Below the pieces are notes generated by a model, which ran no database searches, was not told the origin of the DNA, and saw nothing but the letters and a program-made list of their open reading frames with translations. Both the position numbers and the translations under genes were made by a program. From Nocardia asteroides (GTDB lineage Bacteria; Actinomycetota; Actinomycetes; Mycobacteriales; Mycobacteriaceae), in contig NZ_CP089214.1 in assembly GCF_021183625.1 (NCBI RefSeq), positions 6,448,001-6,512,000 on the forward strand: a stretch of 64,000 nucleotides of DNA, read 5' to 3'. Below, piece after piece: positions 7,943-16,379 of this stretch (within the stretch, counting starts at the first letter, position 1; each line of letters starts with the position of its first letter).

Positions 7943-8796
7943 TGGCCGCGCCGTACCGCCCGATCGGCACCCGCACCCTGCTCCGCACCTCGCGCCAGTT
8001 CGGCGTCTCGTTCATGCGGCTCGGCCACATGATCAGCTTCCTGGTGCGCGCGCTCGGCTCGATCCCGGTGATGCTGCGGCACTACCGCGGCGAGTTCCTG
8101 CGCATCCTCTCCGACATCACCTGGGGTAACGGCTCGATCGTCGTCGGCGGCGGCACCGCGGGGGTGATCATCGTGCTCGGCGCGGCGGGCGGCGCCATCG
8201 TGGGGCTGGAGGGGTACAACGCGCTGCACCTGCTCGGCATGGAGCCGACCATCGGGCTCATCGCCTCCACCGCATCGACCAGGGAGCTGGCGCCGATCAT
8301 GGCCTCGCTCGCCTTCGCCGCGCAGGCGGGCTGTCGCTTCACCGCGCAGCTCGGCGCGATGGGGATCGCCGAGGAGATCGAGGCGATGGAGTCGATGGGC
8401 ATCCGCTCGATGCCGTACCTGGTCAGCACCAGGCTGCTCGCCTCGATCGTCGCCATGGTCCCGCTCTACGTCATCTGCCTCGCCGTGAACTACATCGCGG
8501 TCGAGCTGGTGGTCGGGCTCTCCGGCGGGCTCTCGCGCGGCACCTACCAGCACTACTTCCAGCTCGTGCTGAACGGCCCGGACATCGTGTACTCGCTGCT
8601 CAAGGCCATCGTCTTCGTGATCATCACGACCACCGTGCAGTGCTACTACGGCTTCTACGCCGCGGGCGGGCCGCAGGGGGTCGGCATCGCGGCCGGCCGC
8701 GCCATGCGCGCCGCCATCTCGCTGATGATCATCGTCAACCTGCTACTCACGATCGCGCTGTGGGGCATCGGCGCCAGCGCCCGGCTCGGAGGCTGA
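7942..8796 (+). CDS. yrbEB: YrbE/MlaE-type permease of the Mce transporter, subunit B
   Basis: A 284-residue MlaE-family permease, partner of yrbEA. The signature is GCRFTAQLGAMGIAEEIEAM followed by ESMGI, the B-subunit form of the conserved glutamate-rich loop. Multiple membrane segments follow, ending in a hydrophobic helix near the C-terminus. It starts within the yrbEA stop codon and is followed 4 bases later by mceA, consistent with translational coupling. Confidence 0.95.
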   Translation: MAAPYRPIGTRTLLRTSRQFGVSFMRLGHMISFLVRALGSIPVMLRHYRGEFLRILSDITWGNGSIVVGGGTAGVIIVLGAAGGAIVGLEGYNALHLLGMEPTIGLIASTASTRELAPIMASLAFAAQAGCRFTAQLGAMGIAEEIEAMESMGIRSMPYLVSTRLLASIVAMVPLYVICLAVNYIAVELVVGLSGGLSRGTYQHYFQLVLNGPDIVYSLLKAIVFVIITTTVQCYYGFYAAGGPQGVGIAAGRAMRAAISLMIIVNLLLTIALWGIGASARLGG

Positions 8797-8800
8797 GGTC

Positions 8801-10066
8801 ATGTCGGTGCTGTTCGAGAAGGACGGCCGCGGGCCGTCCGGCACCGCGCTGCTGCTGCGCGGGCTGGTGCTGGTGCTGGCGACCGCGCTGGTGGTGGCGC
8901 TGCTGCTGCTCAAGTCCACCGGCCGCTTCGACGAGAAGCTGGAGGTGACGGCGGTGCTCGCGCAACTCGGCGACGGGCTGCCGACGCGCTCGGACGTCAA
9001 GTTCCGCGGCATGCTGGTCGGCATCGTCGCCGGGGTCACCCCGGCCGTCGGCGACGCCGGGAACCGGGTGCTGCTCCAGCTCGACCCCGTTGCCGCGCAG
9101 GGGATTCCGAGCACGGTGACGGCCAGGGTGGTGCCGAGCAACGTCTTCGCGGTCTCCTCGGTGCAGCTGGTCGACAACGGCCCCGGCCCGGCGATCGGCC
9201 CGGATACCGAGATCACCCAGGACACCAGCCTCTCCACCGTGCAGCTGCAGACCGCGCTGACCAAGCTGCGCGAGATCATCGCCAGCACCGCGCGGATCGG
9301 CACCGGCAACACCGTCGGCATCCTCGCCACGGTGGCGCGCGCGACCGACCGGCGCGGCGCCGACCTGGTCGAGGCCGGTGCCCAGCTGAACCGGATCACC
9401 ACCGAGTTCGACGCGCTGCTCACCCCGGACGGCGGCCCGCCGACGCTCACCATGGTCGCCGAGGCCGTGCGCGGGCTGAACACCTCCGCCCCCGACCTGC
9501 TCGACGCCCTGCACCACGCGGTGCTGCCCATGCGCACCCTGGCCGAGCAGGACGCCCAGCTGGCCGGGTTGCTCGGCGCGGGCAACGCCACCTTCGGCAC
9601 GCTCGCCGGTTCGCTGGATCGGCGCACCGACCAGATCGTCGACGTCACACAGAAGATGGGGCCGGTGATCGACATCTTCGCCGAGGGCTCCCCGGCCTTC
9701 GGCCCGATCACGGCGCGCATCAAGCGCCTCTCCGAGCTCTGGTTCTCCGAGTTCTGGAATGCCGACAACCCGCGCGGGCGCGGCAAGTTCCAGTTCCGCT
9801 TCACCCCGCACACCCCCTACACCAGGGCCGACTGCCCGCGCTACGGCGACATCGCCGCACCGAGCTGCAGCACCGCCCCCGCCGACATCCCGATCGAGCC
9901 GGTGCCCGCCGCGCTCGACCCGGCGAACCAGCCGGCCGCGCCCGAGCTGCCGCCGGAGATCAGGGACCTGATCGAGCGGGCACTGCAGGGCAACCCCACC
10001 GGCGCCGAATCGCTGCTGGCGCCGCTGGTCGCCGACGGCCCGTTCCCCGCGGACGGTGCGCGATGA
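8801..10066 (+). CDS. mceA: Mce-family substrate-binding protein MceA
   Basis: A 421-residue MCE/MlaD protein. An N-terminal membrane anchor at about residues 17-37 is followed by the MCE domain (LPTRSDVKFRGMLVGIV) and a long helical region that in such complexes forms a tunnel for hydrophobic substrates. Position right after yrbEB identifies it as MceA. The C-terminal tail contains a Cys pair (ADCPRYGDIAAPSCS) seen in many MceA proteins. The start is within 4 bases of the yrbEB stop, and the end overlaps mceB by 4 bases. The substrate is likely a sterol, terpenoid or fatty-acid-like molecule; the downstream genes argue for a cyclic compound. Confidence 0.93.
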   Translation: MSVLFEKDGRGPSGTALLLRGLVLVLATALVVALLLLKSTGRFDEKLEVTAVLAQLGDGLPTRSDVKFRGMLVGIVAGVTPAVGDAGNRVLLQLDPVAAQGIPSTVTARVVPSNVFAVSSVQLVDNGPGPAIGPDTEITQDTSLSTVQLQTALTKLREIIASTARIGTGNTVGILATVARATDRRGADLVEAGAQLNRITTEFDALLTPDGGPPTLTMVAEAVRGLNTSAPDLLDALHHAVLPMRTLAEQDAQLAGLLGAGNATFGTLAGSLDRRTDQIVDVTQKMGPVIDIFAEGSPAFGPITARIKRLSELWFSEFWNADNPRGRGKFQFRFTPHTPYTRADCPRYGDIAAPSCSTAPADIPIEPVPAALDPANQPAAPELPPEIRDLIERALQGNPTGAESLLAPLVADGPFPADGAR

Positions 10067-11106
10067 GCTACCGCCGCCCGCTGATCGGGGTCAGCCTCTT
10101 CGTCGCCGTCGCGATGGCGCTCATCTGGGTCACCTTCGTGACCCTCGATCGCGGCATCAACGGCGACACCGAGGACTACTCGGCGGTCTTCAGCGACGTC
10201 AGCGGCCTGCGCGTCGGCGACGACGTGCGGATGGCCGGGGTCAGGGTGGGCCGGGTGGACGGCATCGAGCTGGACGGCCTGCGGGCCAGGGTGCGGTTCC
10301 GGGTGGAGAACGACCAGACGCTCTACGGCAACACCAAGGCCGCCATCACGTACCAGAACGTCATCGGGCAGCGCTACCTCGGGCTCGCGCTCGCCGACTT
10401 CGGCGACGGCTCGGTGCTCGCGCCCGGCGCGGAGATCCCGCTCGCGCGCACCGAGCCATCCTTCGACATCTCCGCACTGCTCAACGGCTTCGAGCCGCTC
10501 TTCGGCGGGCTGGATCCGGCGCAGGTCGACAATGTCACCGGCGCGCTGATCAAGGCGCTGCAGGGCGACCGGACCTCGCTGGTGCTGCTGGTGGAGCAGG
10601 TCTCGTCGCTGGCCGAGTCGCTGGCCGGGCCGGACCAGGTGCTCGGCGCGGTGATCGGCAACCTGAACGCGGTGGTCGGCAACCTGGCGCTGCAGACCGG
10701 CCAGATCGGCTCGCTGATGGGGCAGTCGCGGGCCATCGTGGACGGGCTGACCAGGCACCGCGACGAGCTGTTCGGCGCGCTGGACCAGGCGGCGGTCACC
10801 ACCGGCGGGCTGGCCGACACCATGGACGGCATCCAGCCCGAACTGGAGTCCATGCTCAATCGCGAGCCCGGCTTCACCAGGCACTTCGCCGAGAACAAGG
10901 AGAACTTCGCCTACCTCGGCTTCAACCTGCCCGGGTTGCTGAAGGGGCTGGCCAGGGTGAGCCAGGAGGGGCCGTACCTGAACACCTATCTGTGCAACTT
11001 CGGCGTCACCATCCTGCCCGCGCTCTCCTCGCTGGTCCCGACCGTGGTCGACCTGGCAACTCCCGGCGGGCAGGCCAAGTACTCCCCGATCTGTAGGTCC
11101 ACCTGA
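10063..11106 (+). CDS. mceB: Mce-family protein MceB
   Basis: A 347-residue MCE/MlaD protein with an N-terminal anchor helix at about residues 7-27, the MCE motif GLRVGDDVRMAGVRVGRV, and a long alpha-helical C-terminal half. It overlaps mceA by ATGA and mceC by one base, so the six mce genes are translationally coupled. It would be one subunit of the hetero-hexameric periplasmic ring and tunnel. Confidence 0.93.
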   Translation: MSYRRPLIGVSLFVAVAMALIWVTFVTLDRGINGDTEDYSAVFSDVSGLRVGDDVRMAGVRVGRVDGIELDGLRARVRFRVENDQTLYGNTKAAITYQNVIGQRYLGLALADFGDGSVLAPGAEIPLARTEPSFDISALLNGFEPLFGGLDPAQVDNVTGALIKALQGDRTSLVLLVEQVSSLAESLAGPDQVLGAVIGNLNAVVGNLALQTGQIGSLMGQSRAIVDGLTRHRDELFGALDQAAVTTGGLADTMDGIQPELESMLNREPGFTRHFAENKENFAYLGFNLPGLLKGLARVSQEGPYLNTYLCNFGVTILPALSSLVPTVVDLATPGGQAKYSPICRST

Positions 11107-12134
11107 TGACGAAGACGTGGAAGCGCCCGCTCGAGGAGCACCGCCGCGGCGTGCTCGGGCTGATCGCGGTCGCGGTGCTGCTCGCGGTGCTCGCGGCGGC
11201 GGTCGGCTGGAGCCGGATCGGCATCGGAACCACCCGCTACGAGGCGGAGTTCGCGCAGGCGGCCGGGATCAGCTCCGGCGACCAGGTGACCCTCGCCGGC
11301 GTCCCGGTCGGCACCGTCGACGCCACCCGGCTGGCGGGGGACCGGGTGCTGGTGACGCTCGCCATCGACTCCGGGGTGCCGCTCGGCACCGGCACCGGCG
11401 CCGCCATCAAGCTCACCACGCTGCTCGGCGCCCGCTACGTGGAGCTGCGCCCGGCAGGCGACGGAGAGCTGCCCGGCCACCGGATCCCGCTGGAGCGTAC
11501 CGAGGTCCCCTACGACCTGCAGACCGCGCTCGACAACGCCACGGTGACCTTCGACCGGCTCGACGCCGGGCAGATCGGCACCTCGCTGAACACCCTCGCC
11601 GCCCAGCTGCAGGGGGTCCCGACGGTGCTGCCCGGCATGCTCGCGAACGTCCGCGCGCTGGCGACGATCATCGGTGACCGGCGCACCGAGCTGAGCGCAC
11701 TGCTCGCCGCGAGCCAGCAGCTCACCGGCGTCGTCACCGACCAGCAGGCGAACCTGGCCGCGATCATGACCCAGGGCCGCGACCTGCTCACCGAGATCGT
11801 CGCCCGCCGGGACATGGTGCTGCGGCTGATGGACGCAACCCGCAGGCTGGCCGACCAGGTCAGCACCCTCGTCGTGCGCGACCGGCCCGCCGTCGACACC
11901 CTGATCGCCGGGCTCGACGGGCTGCTCGGCAGCCTGGCCCGCAACGACGCGCTGCTGCGCAGCACCCTGGAGATCCTGCCGATCCCGATCCGCAACTTCG
12001 CCAATGCCTCCGGCACCGCCAACGAGGTCGACTTCACCGCGCCCGCCGGGCCGCTGATCGACTCCTGGATGTGCGCGCTCGGCGGGCGCGCCGAGGGAGC
12101 CGGGCTCGCCCCCTACCACGAGGACTGCCGGTGA
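11106..12134 (+). CDS. mceC: Mce-family protein MceC
   Basis: A 342-residue MCE/MlaD protein. The anchor helix covers about residues 16-36 (VLGLIAVAVLLAVLAAAVGW), the MCE motif is ISSGDQVTLAGVPVGTV, and a helical tunnel region follows. The end overlaps the next gene by GTGA. It is shorter than many mycobacterial MceC proteins, lacking the proline-rich tail. Confidence 0.92.
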   Translation: MTKTWKRPLEEHRRGVLGLIAVAVLLAVLAAAVGWSRIGIGTTRYEAEFAQAAGISSGDQVTLAGVPVGTVDATRLAGDRVLVTLAIDSGVPLGTGTGAAIKLTTLLGARYVELRPAGDGELPGHRIPLERTEVPYDLQTALDNATVTFDRLDAGQIGTSLNTLAAQLQGVPTVLPGMLANVRALATIIGDRRTELSALLAASQQLTGVVTDQQANLAAIMTQGRDLLTEIVARRDMVLRLMDATRRLADQVSTLVVRDRPAVDTLIAGLDGLLGSLARNDALLRSTLEILPIPIRNFANASGTANEVDFTAPAGPLIDSWMCALGGRAEGAGLAPYHEDCR

Positions 12135-13234
12135 GAGCGAAGCGAGTCCTGGTCCGGGCGGGTGTGGTGCTGGCGATCGGCGCGCTGGCAGGCTGCGCGG
12201 GCAGCGCCGTCGTCCCGGACGACACCATCGCGGTGACCGCGCAGTTCGACAACGGCGCCGGGCTCTACCCGGGCAACGCCGTCGCGGTGCTCGGCATGCC
12301 GGTGGGGAAGGTGACCTCGGTCGAGCCGCGCGGCACGCACGTCGAGGTGCGCATGGAGCTCGACGGCGACGTCGACATCCCGGCCGACGCGCGCGCCGTC
12401 ACGCTCTCCACCTCGGTGCTCACCGACCGGCACGTCGAGTTCACCCCCGCCTACCGCGGCGGGCCGACGCTGGCCGACGGCGCGAGCCTCGGCCCCGAGC
12501 GCACCCGCACCCCGGTCGAGTTCGACCGGCTGCTCGGCGCCGCCGAGCGGATGGCGGGCGAGCTGCAGGGCGAGCAGCCCGGCGACGGCCCGGTGGCCCA
12601 GCTGCTCGGCGTCTCCGCGACCATCGCCACCGGGAGCGGGCCGGAGCTCAGGCAGACGCTCGACCAGCTCGCCACCGCCCTGAAACTCGGCGAGGACGGC
12701 GGCGCGGAGACCCGCGACACCCTCACCAAGCTGGTCGACCAGCTCGCCCAGCTGCTCCGCGCGGCCGCCGCCAACGAGGACACCATCCGCCAGTTCGGCG
12801 CCGCCACCGGGCAACTCGGCGACGTGGTGGCCGACCTGGACATCGGCACCGGCGATACCGGCGCGCAGATCACCGACATCATGCGGCAGACCGACGCGCT
12901 GCTCACCGAGAACGCGGGCGTGCTGGAGTCCACCCTCGCCAACGGCGCGACGGTGACCAAGGCGCTGGCCGACTACCGCAGCGAGCTCGGCGAGTTCATC
13001 GACGTCACCCCACTGCTGCTGAACAACGCCTACAACGCCGTCGACTTCCAGTACCGCGGCGTCCGGGTGCACGCGCTGCTGGACAAGGTCTTCTTCGACG
13101 GCCAGCTGGTCAAGGAGGTCTGCAACATCCTCGGGCTGCGCCAATTGGGCTGCGCCACCGGCACGCTGCAGGACTTCGGCCCCGACTTCGGGATCACCGA
13201 CATGCTCGACGCCATGTCCAGGATGCCGCGATGA
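12131..13234 (+). CDS. mceD: Mce-family protein MceD with a lipoprotein signal
   Basis: A 367-residue MCE/MlaD protein in the fourth mce position. The GTG start at 12131 overlaps the mceC stop and gives a compact signal peptide ending in the lipobox LAGC with Cys22, so it is probably a lipoprotein. The longer in-frame start at 12071 would bury this signal inside mceC and is rejected. The MCE domain shows GLYPGNAVAVLGMPVGKV. Lipidation of the fourth subunit is notable because the fifth (MceE) also has a lipobox. Confidence 0.88.
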   Translation: MRAKRVLVRAGVVLAIGALAGCAGSAVVPDDTIAVTAQFDNGAGLYPGNAVAVLGMPVGKVTSVEPRGTHVEVRMELDGDVDIPADARAVTLSTSVLTDRHVEFTPAYRGGPTLADGASLGPERTRTPVEFDRLLGAAERMAGELQGEQPGDGPVAQLLGVSATIATGSGPELRQTLDQLATALKLGEDGGAETRDTLTKLVDQLAQLLRAAAANEDTIRQFGAATGQLGDVVADLDIGTGDTGAQITDIMRQTDALLTENAGVLESTLANGATVTKALADYRSELGEFIDVTPLLLNNAYNAVDFQYRGVRVHALLDKVFFDGQLVKEVCNILGLRQLGCATGTLQDFGPDFGITDMLDAMSRMPR

Positions 13235-14337
13235 GCGCCGGGCGGGTCACCCGCACCGCCGCGCTCGCCGTCGCGGCGCTGGCCGCGAGCACCGGCTGCG
13301 CGGTCGGGCTCGGCGACCTGCCGCTGCCCGCCCCCGGCTCCGGCGGCGACAACTACACCGTGCGCGCAAGCTTCGCGAACGCGCTGAACCTGCCCGCCAA
13401 GGCCAAGGTGCGGCTCTCCGGCGCCGACGTCGGCGAGGTGAGCGACATGGCGGTGCGCGATTACACCGCCGTGGTCACGCTGACCATCCAGCAGGGGGTC
13501 CGGCTGCCGCTCGGCACCAGGGCCGAGCTGCGCACCGCGACCCCGCTCGGCGACGTTTTCGTCTCGCTCACCCCGCCCGCCGAGGCCACCACCGCCACCC
13601 CGGCGCTGGCCGACGGCGACAGCATCGCGCTGGACCACACCTCCGCCGCGACCACCATCGAGGAGCTGCTCACCACCGCCTCGCTGCTGGTGAACGGCGG
13701 CGCCATCCGCAACCTCACCACCATCGTGAACGGCCTCGGCAACGCCGTCGGCGACCGCGGCGACCGGATGGCCGAGCTCATCGACCGCTCCACCCGGGTG
13801 GTGCAGGCGCTCTCCGCCCGCTCCGACGACATCCGCTCCACACTCGCCGAGGTGGACCAGCTGGCCCGCCGGATCGACGAGCAGCGCGGCACCGTCGACG
13901 ATGTCATCGCGGCGGCGGGCCCGGCGCTCGACACCCTGCGCGCCAACTCCGACCAGGCGCTGACCCTGGTCAACGAGGTCGAGCGGATCACCGCGCAGGT
14001 CGGCCGTTTCCCCGGGGTGAACGGCGAGCAGACCACCGGCATGGTCGCCGACATCAATACCATCGCCGCCCAGCTGAACTCGGCGGCACAGAACCCGGAT
14101 GCCAGCGTCGCGGCGATGAACGCGCTGCTCGGGCCGGTCATGGCGGTCACCGTGAGCACCTCGGCCAGCACCGACGCGGACTGGCAGGACCTCGCCATCG
14201 GCGCGCTGCCCGACCCCAACCACCCGGGCGACCCGGAGAGCAAGCTGCCGGATCAGCGGGACTGGCAGAACTTCATCGGCACCCTCACCTACACCCTGCT
14301 GAAACTGCAGGGCCGGATCACCGGGGGTGCGCGGTGA
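13231..14337 (+). CDS. mceE: Mce-family lipoprotein MceE (LprK type)
   Basis: A 368-residue MCE/MlaD lipoprotein. The N-terminal signal ends STGC with Cys23, and the sequence just after it (GLGDLPLPAPGSGG) matches the segment that typically follows the lipidated Cys in MceE/LprK. The MCE motif is LPAKAKVRLSGADVGEV. It overlaps mceD by ATGA and mceF by GTGA. Confidence 0.93.
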   Translation: MSAGRVTRTAALAVAALAASTGCAVGLGDLPLPAPGSGGDNYTVRASFANALNLPAKAKVRLSGADVGEVSDMAVRDYTAVVTLTIQQGVRLPLGTRAELRTATPLGDVFVSLTPPAEATTATPALADGDSIALDHTSAATTIEELLTTASLLVNGGAIRNLTTIVNGLGNAVGDRGDRMAELIDRSTRVVQALSARSDDIRSTLAEVDQLARRIDEQRGTVDDVIAAAGPALDTLRANSDQALTLVNEVERITAQVGRFPGVNGEQTTGMVADINTIAAQLNSAAQNPDASVAAMNALLGPVMAVTVSTSASTDADWQDLAIGALPDPNHPGDPESKLPDQRDWQNFIGTLTYTLLKLQGRITGGAR

Positions 14338-15608
14338 GCGCGCTGGAGCGGCCGGCCCGGCTGCTGGTCGGCACGGTCTCCGCGGTGCGGGCGCGGCGCT
14401 CCGCGGTCTCCGCGGTGGCGCTGGCGCTGACCCTGGTCGTCGGGGTCGGGTACCTGGTGTTCGGCTCGCTCGGGGTGAACCCGGCGGCGGAGACCATGCG
14501 GGTCGAGGTGCACCTGGCCGACTCCGGCGGGCTGCTCGCCGGGCAGAACGTCACGCTGCGCGGAGTGCCGATCGGCAAGGTGGAATCGGTGCGGCTCGCC
14601 GGCGCCGGGCTGGTCGCCACCGCGGTGATCGACGCCGCCACCCCGGTGCCCGCCGACGGCGAGGTGCGGGTGGCGAGCCTGTCGCTGGCGGGGGAGCAGT
14701 ACCTGGACTTCCGGCCCGACCGGGACGGCGGCCCCTACCTCGCCGACGGCGCGGAGATCGCCGTCGAGCGGACCAGCACCCCGACCCCGCTCTGGAAGAC
14801 GCTCGCCCAGCTCGATTCCACGCTGGCGCAGGTCGATCCGGCGCAGCTGGCGGCGGTGGTGGACGAGCTCGGGGTCGGGCCGGAGGGGCCGGACAAGCTC
14901 GCCGACCTGCTCGACAGCGGGATCTTCCTCGCCTCGACGCTGGATTCGGTGCTGCCGCAGACGGTCTCGCTGATCCGGGACAGCAGGCAGGTGCTCGGCA
15001 CCGTCCGCGACCTCGCGCCCGGGCTCGGCGATTTCGCGGCCGACATGAACGTGGCGCTGACCGGGGTCGAGGCCAAGTCCGGCGGGTACGTCGAGCTGCT
15101 GAACGCCGCGCCGGGCACGCTCCGCGCGCTGGACGCGCTGCTGGCGCAGAACTCGCCGAACGCCGCCGCGCTGCTCGGCAACCTCGGCGTCGTCGCCGAC
15201 ACCACCGGCCCGCGGGTGCCGGCCTTCCGGGAGTTCTTCTTCCCGACCGAGCGGGCCGGCTCCACCCTCGACGCCATCGCGGTGGCCTTCCACGACGGCG
15301 GCGTCTGGGGGCTGGTGAACCTCTACCCGCGCTACGCCTGCGACTACGACCTGCCGCGCCGCCCGCCCTCGCTCCCCGACTTCCCCGAGCCCTACCTCTA
15401 CACCTACTGCCAGGACAACGACCCCTCGGTCCTGATCCGCGGCGCCCGCAACGCCCCGCGCCCGCCCGGCTTCGACATCCCCGGCGCCCCTCCCCCCGGC
15501 GAGCCCGCCGACCGCCAAGCCACGCCGACCCCCATCGGCCCGCTCTCCCTCCCGCTCACCTTCGCGGGCCCCCCGCTCCCACCCCTGCCCCCGGCCCCGC
15601 AACGCTGA
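14334..15608 (+). CDS. mceF: Mce-family protein MceF
   Basis: A 424-residue MCE/MlaD protein, last of the six. The anchor helix is at about residues 24-44, the MCE motif LLAGQNVTLRGVPIGKV follows, and the C-terminal 50 residues are very proline-rich (PPPGEPADRQ through PLPPLPPAPQ). That tail is common in MceF proteins. It is followed 11 bases later by an Mce-associated gene. Confidence 0.93.
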   Translation: MSALERPARLLVGTVSAVRARRSAVSAVALALTLVVGVGYLVFGSLGVNPAAETMRVEVHLADSGGLLAGQNVTLRGVPIGKVESVRLAGAGLVATAVIDAATPVPADGEVRVASLSLAGEQYLDFRPDRDGGPYLADGAEIAVERTSTPTPLWKTLAQLDSTLAQVDPAQLAAVVDELGVGPEGPDKLADLLDSGIFLASTLDSVLPQTVSLIRDSRQVLGTVRDLAPGLGDFAADMNVALTGVEAKSGGYVELLNAAPGTLRALDALLAQNSPNAAALLGNLGVVADTTGPRVPAFREFFFPTERAGSTLDAIAVAFHDGGVWGLVNLYPRYACDYDLPRRPPSLPDFPEPYLYTYCQDNDPSVLIRGARNAPRPPGFDIPGAPPPGEPADRQATPTPIGPLSLPLTFAGPPLPPLPPAPQR

Positions 15609-15619
15609 GAGGAACCACC

Positions 15620-16288
15620 ATGAGTGACACCGACACCGCCGTTGACGCCCGGCCGGACACCGCAGGCGACGAAAGTCCCGCCGAACCCGCCGCCGCGCAG
15701 ACCGCGCCCGAGAAACCCGCCGCCGATTCCGCCGACGCGAAACCCGCAGGCACAACCGTCGAGAACGGCACCGGCGGCGGTGGCGAGACCCGCGGCAAGC
15801 ACTGGCTGCGTATCGCCCGCAAAGCCGCTCTGCCGATCACGGCACTGATCGCCATCGCCGCGACAACGGCGGCGATCATCCTCGGCGTCCAACTCCGCGA
15901 CGAGCGCGCCATCGACGATGCCTCCGCCGCCGCCCTGGACGCGGCGAAAACCTACGCCGTCACCCTGACCAGCGTCGACTCCAACAACCTCGACGCGGGC
16001 TTCACGGCGGTACTCGACGGCTCCACCGGCGAATTCCGCGACATGTACACGCGCTCCAGCGGCCAGCTGCGCCAGCTCCTGTTGGAGAACAAGGCGACCG
16101 GGAAGGGGACGGTCCTCGACGCCGCCGTCAAGTCCGCGACCGAAACCGAGGTCGACGTCCTGCTGTTCATCGACCAGACCGTCACCAACGCCGCCTCCGC
16201 GGACCCGAGGATCGACCGCAGCCGCGTCGAGATGACCATGCAGCTGGTCGACGGCCGCTGGCTCGCCAGCCGCGTCTACCTGCCCTGA
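15620..16288 (+). CDS. Mce-associated membrane protein (Mam)
   Basis: A 222-residue protein with an acidic, Ala/Pro-rich cytoplasmic N-terminus (about 1-58), one membrane segment (about 68-90), and an extracytoplasmic domain of the Mce-associated type. Proteins like this sit at the end of mce operons and stabilise the Mce complex in mycobacteria (Mam/OmamA group). A GAGAGGAACC ribosome site precedes the ATG at 15620. It is the last gene of the yrbE-mce operon. Two relatives are encoded apart from the operon at 25081-25575 and 25572-26600. Confidence 0.88.
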   Translation: MSDTDTAVDARPDTAGDESPAEPAAAQTAPEKPAADSADAKPAGTTVENGTGGGGETRGKHWLRIARKAALPITALIAIAATTAAIILGVQLRDERAIDDASAAALDAAKTYAVTLTSVDSNNLDAGFTAVLDGSTGEFRDMYTRSSGQLRQLLLENKATGKGTVLDAAVKSATETEVDVLLFIDQTVTNAASADPRIDRSRVEMTMQLVDGRWLASRVYLP

Positions 16289-16296
16289 TACGCCAC

Positions 16297-16313
16297 CTCC
16301 GGCCGATCCGGAG
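16297..16313. terminator. Short hairpin after the mce operon
   Basis: CTCCGG and CCGGAG pair around a 5-base loop shortly after the Mam stop. A second inverted repeat, TCTCGC/GCGAGA at 16317-16334, overlaps the following operator. It may attenuate read-through into the P450 gene; there is no T-tract. Confidence 0.35.
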
Positions 16314-16330
16314 ATCTCTCGCAGATAAGC

Positions 16331-16345
16331 GAGAATGAAATTCTC
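16331..16345. promoter_or_regulatory. Island operator, perfect: GAGAATGAAATTCTC
   Basis: Perfect palindrome 34 bases upstream of the P450 start. A TATGAT -10-like hexamer at 16355-16360 places the operator over the -35 region, a typical repressor position. Confidence 0.85.
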
Positions 16346-16379
16346 CACCTGAGATATGATTGTTTCCGAGGAGCTACCG

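Noticed and set aside
14327..16288. A 653-residue plus-strand frame ending in the Mam protein
   Set aside because: Its first two thirds are an alternate frame of mceF. The real gene begins at 15620 after a ribosome site.
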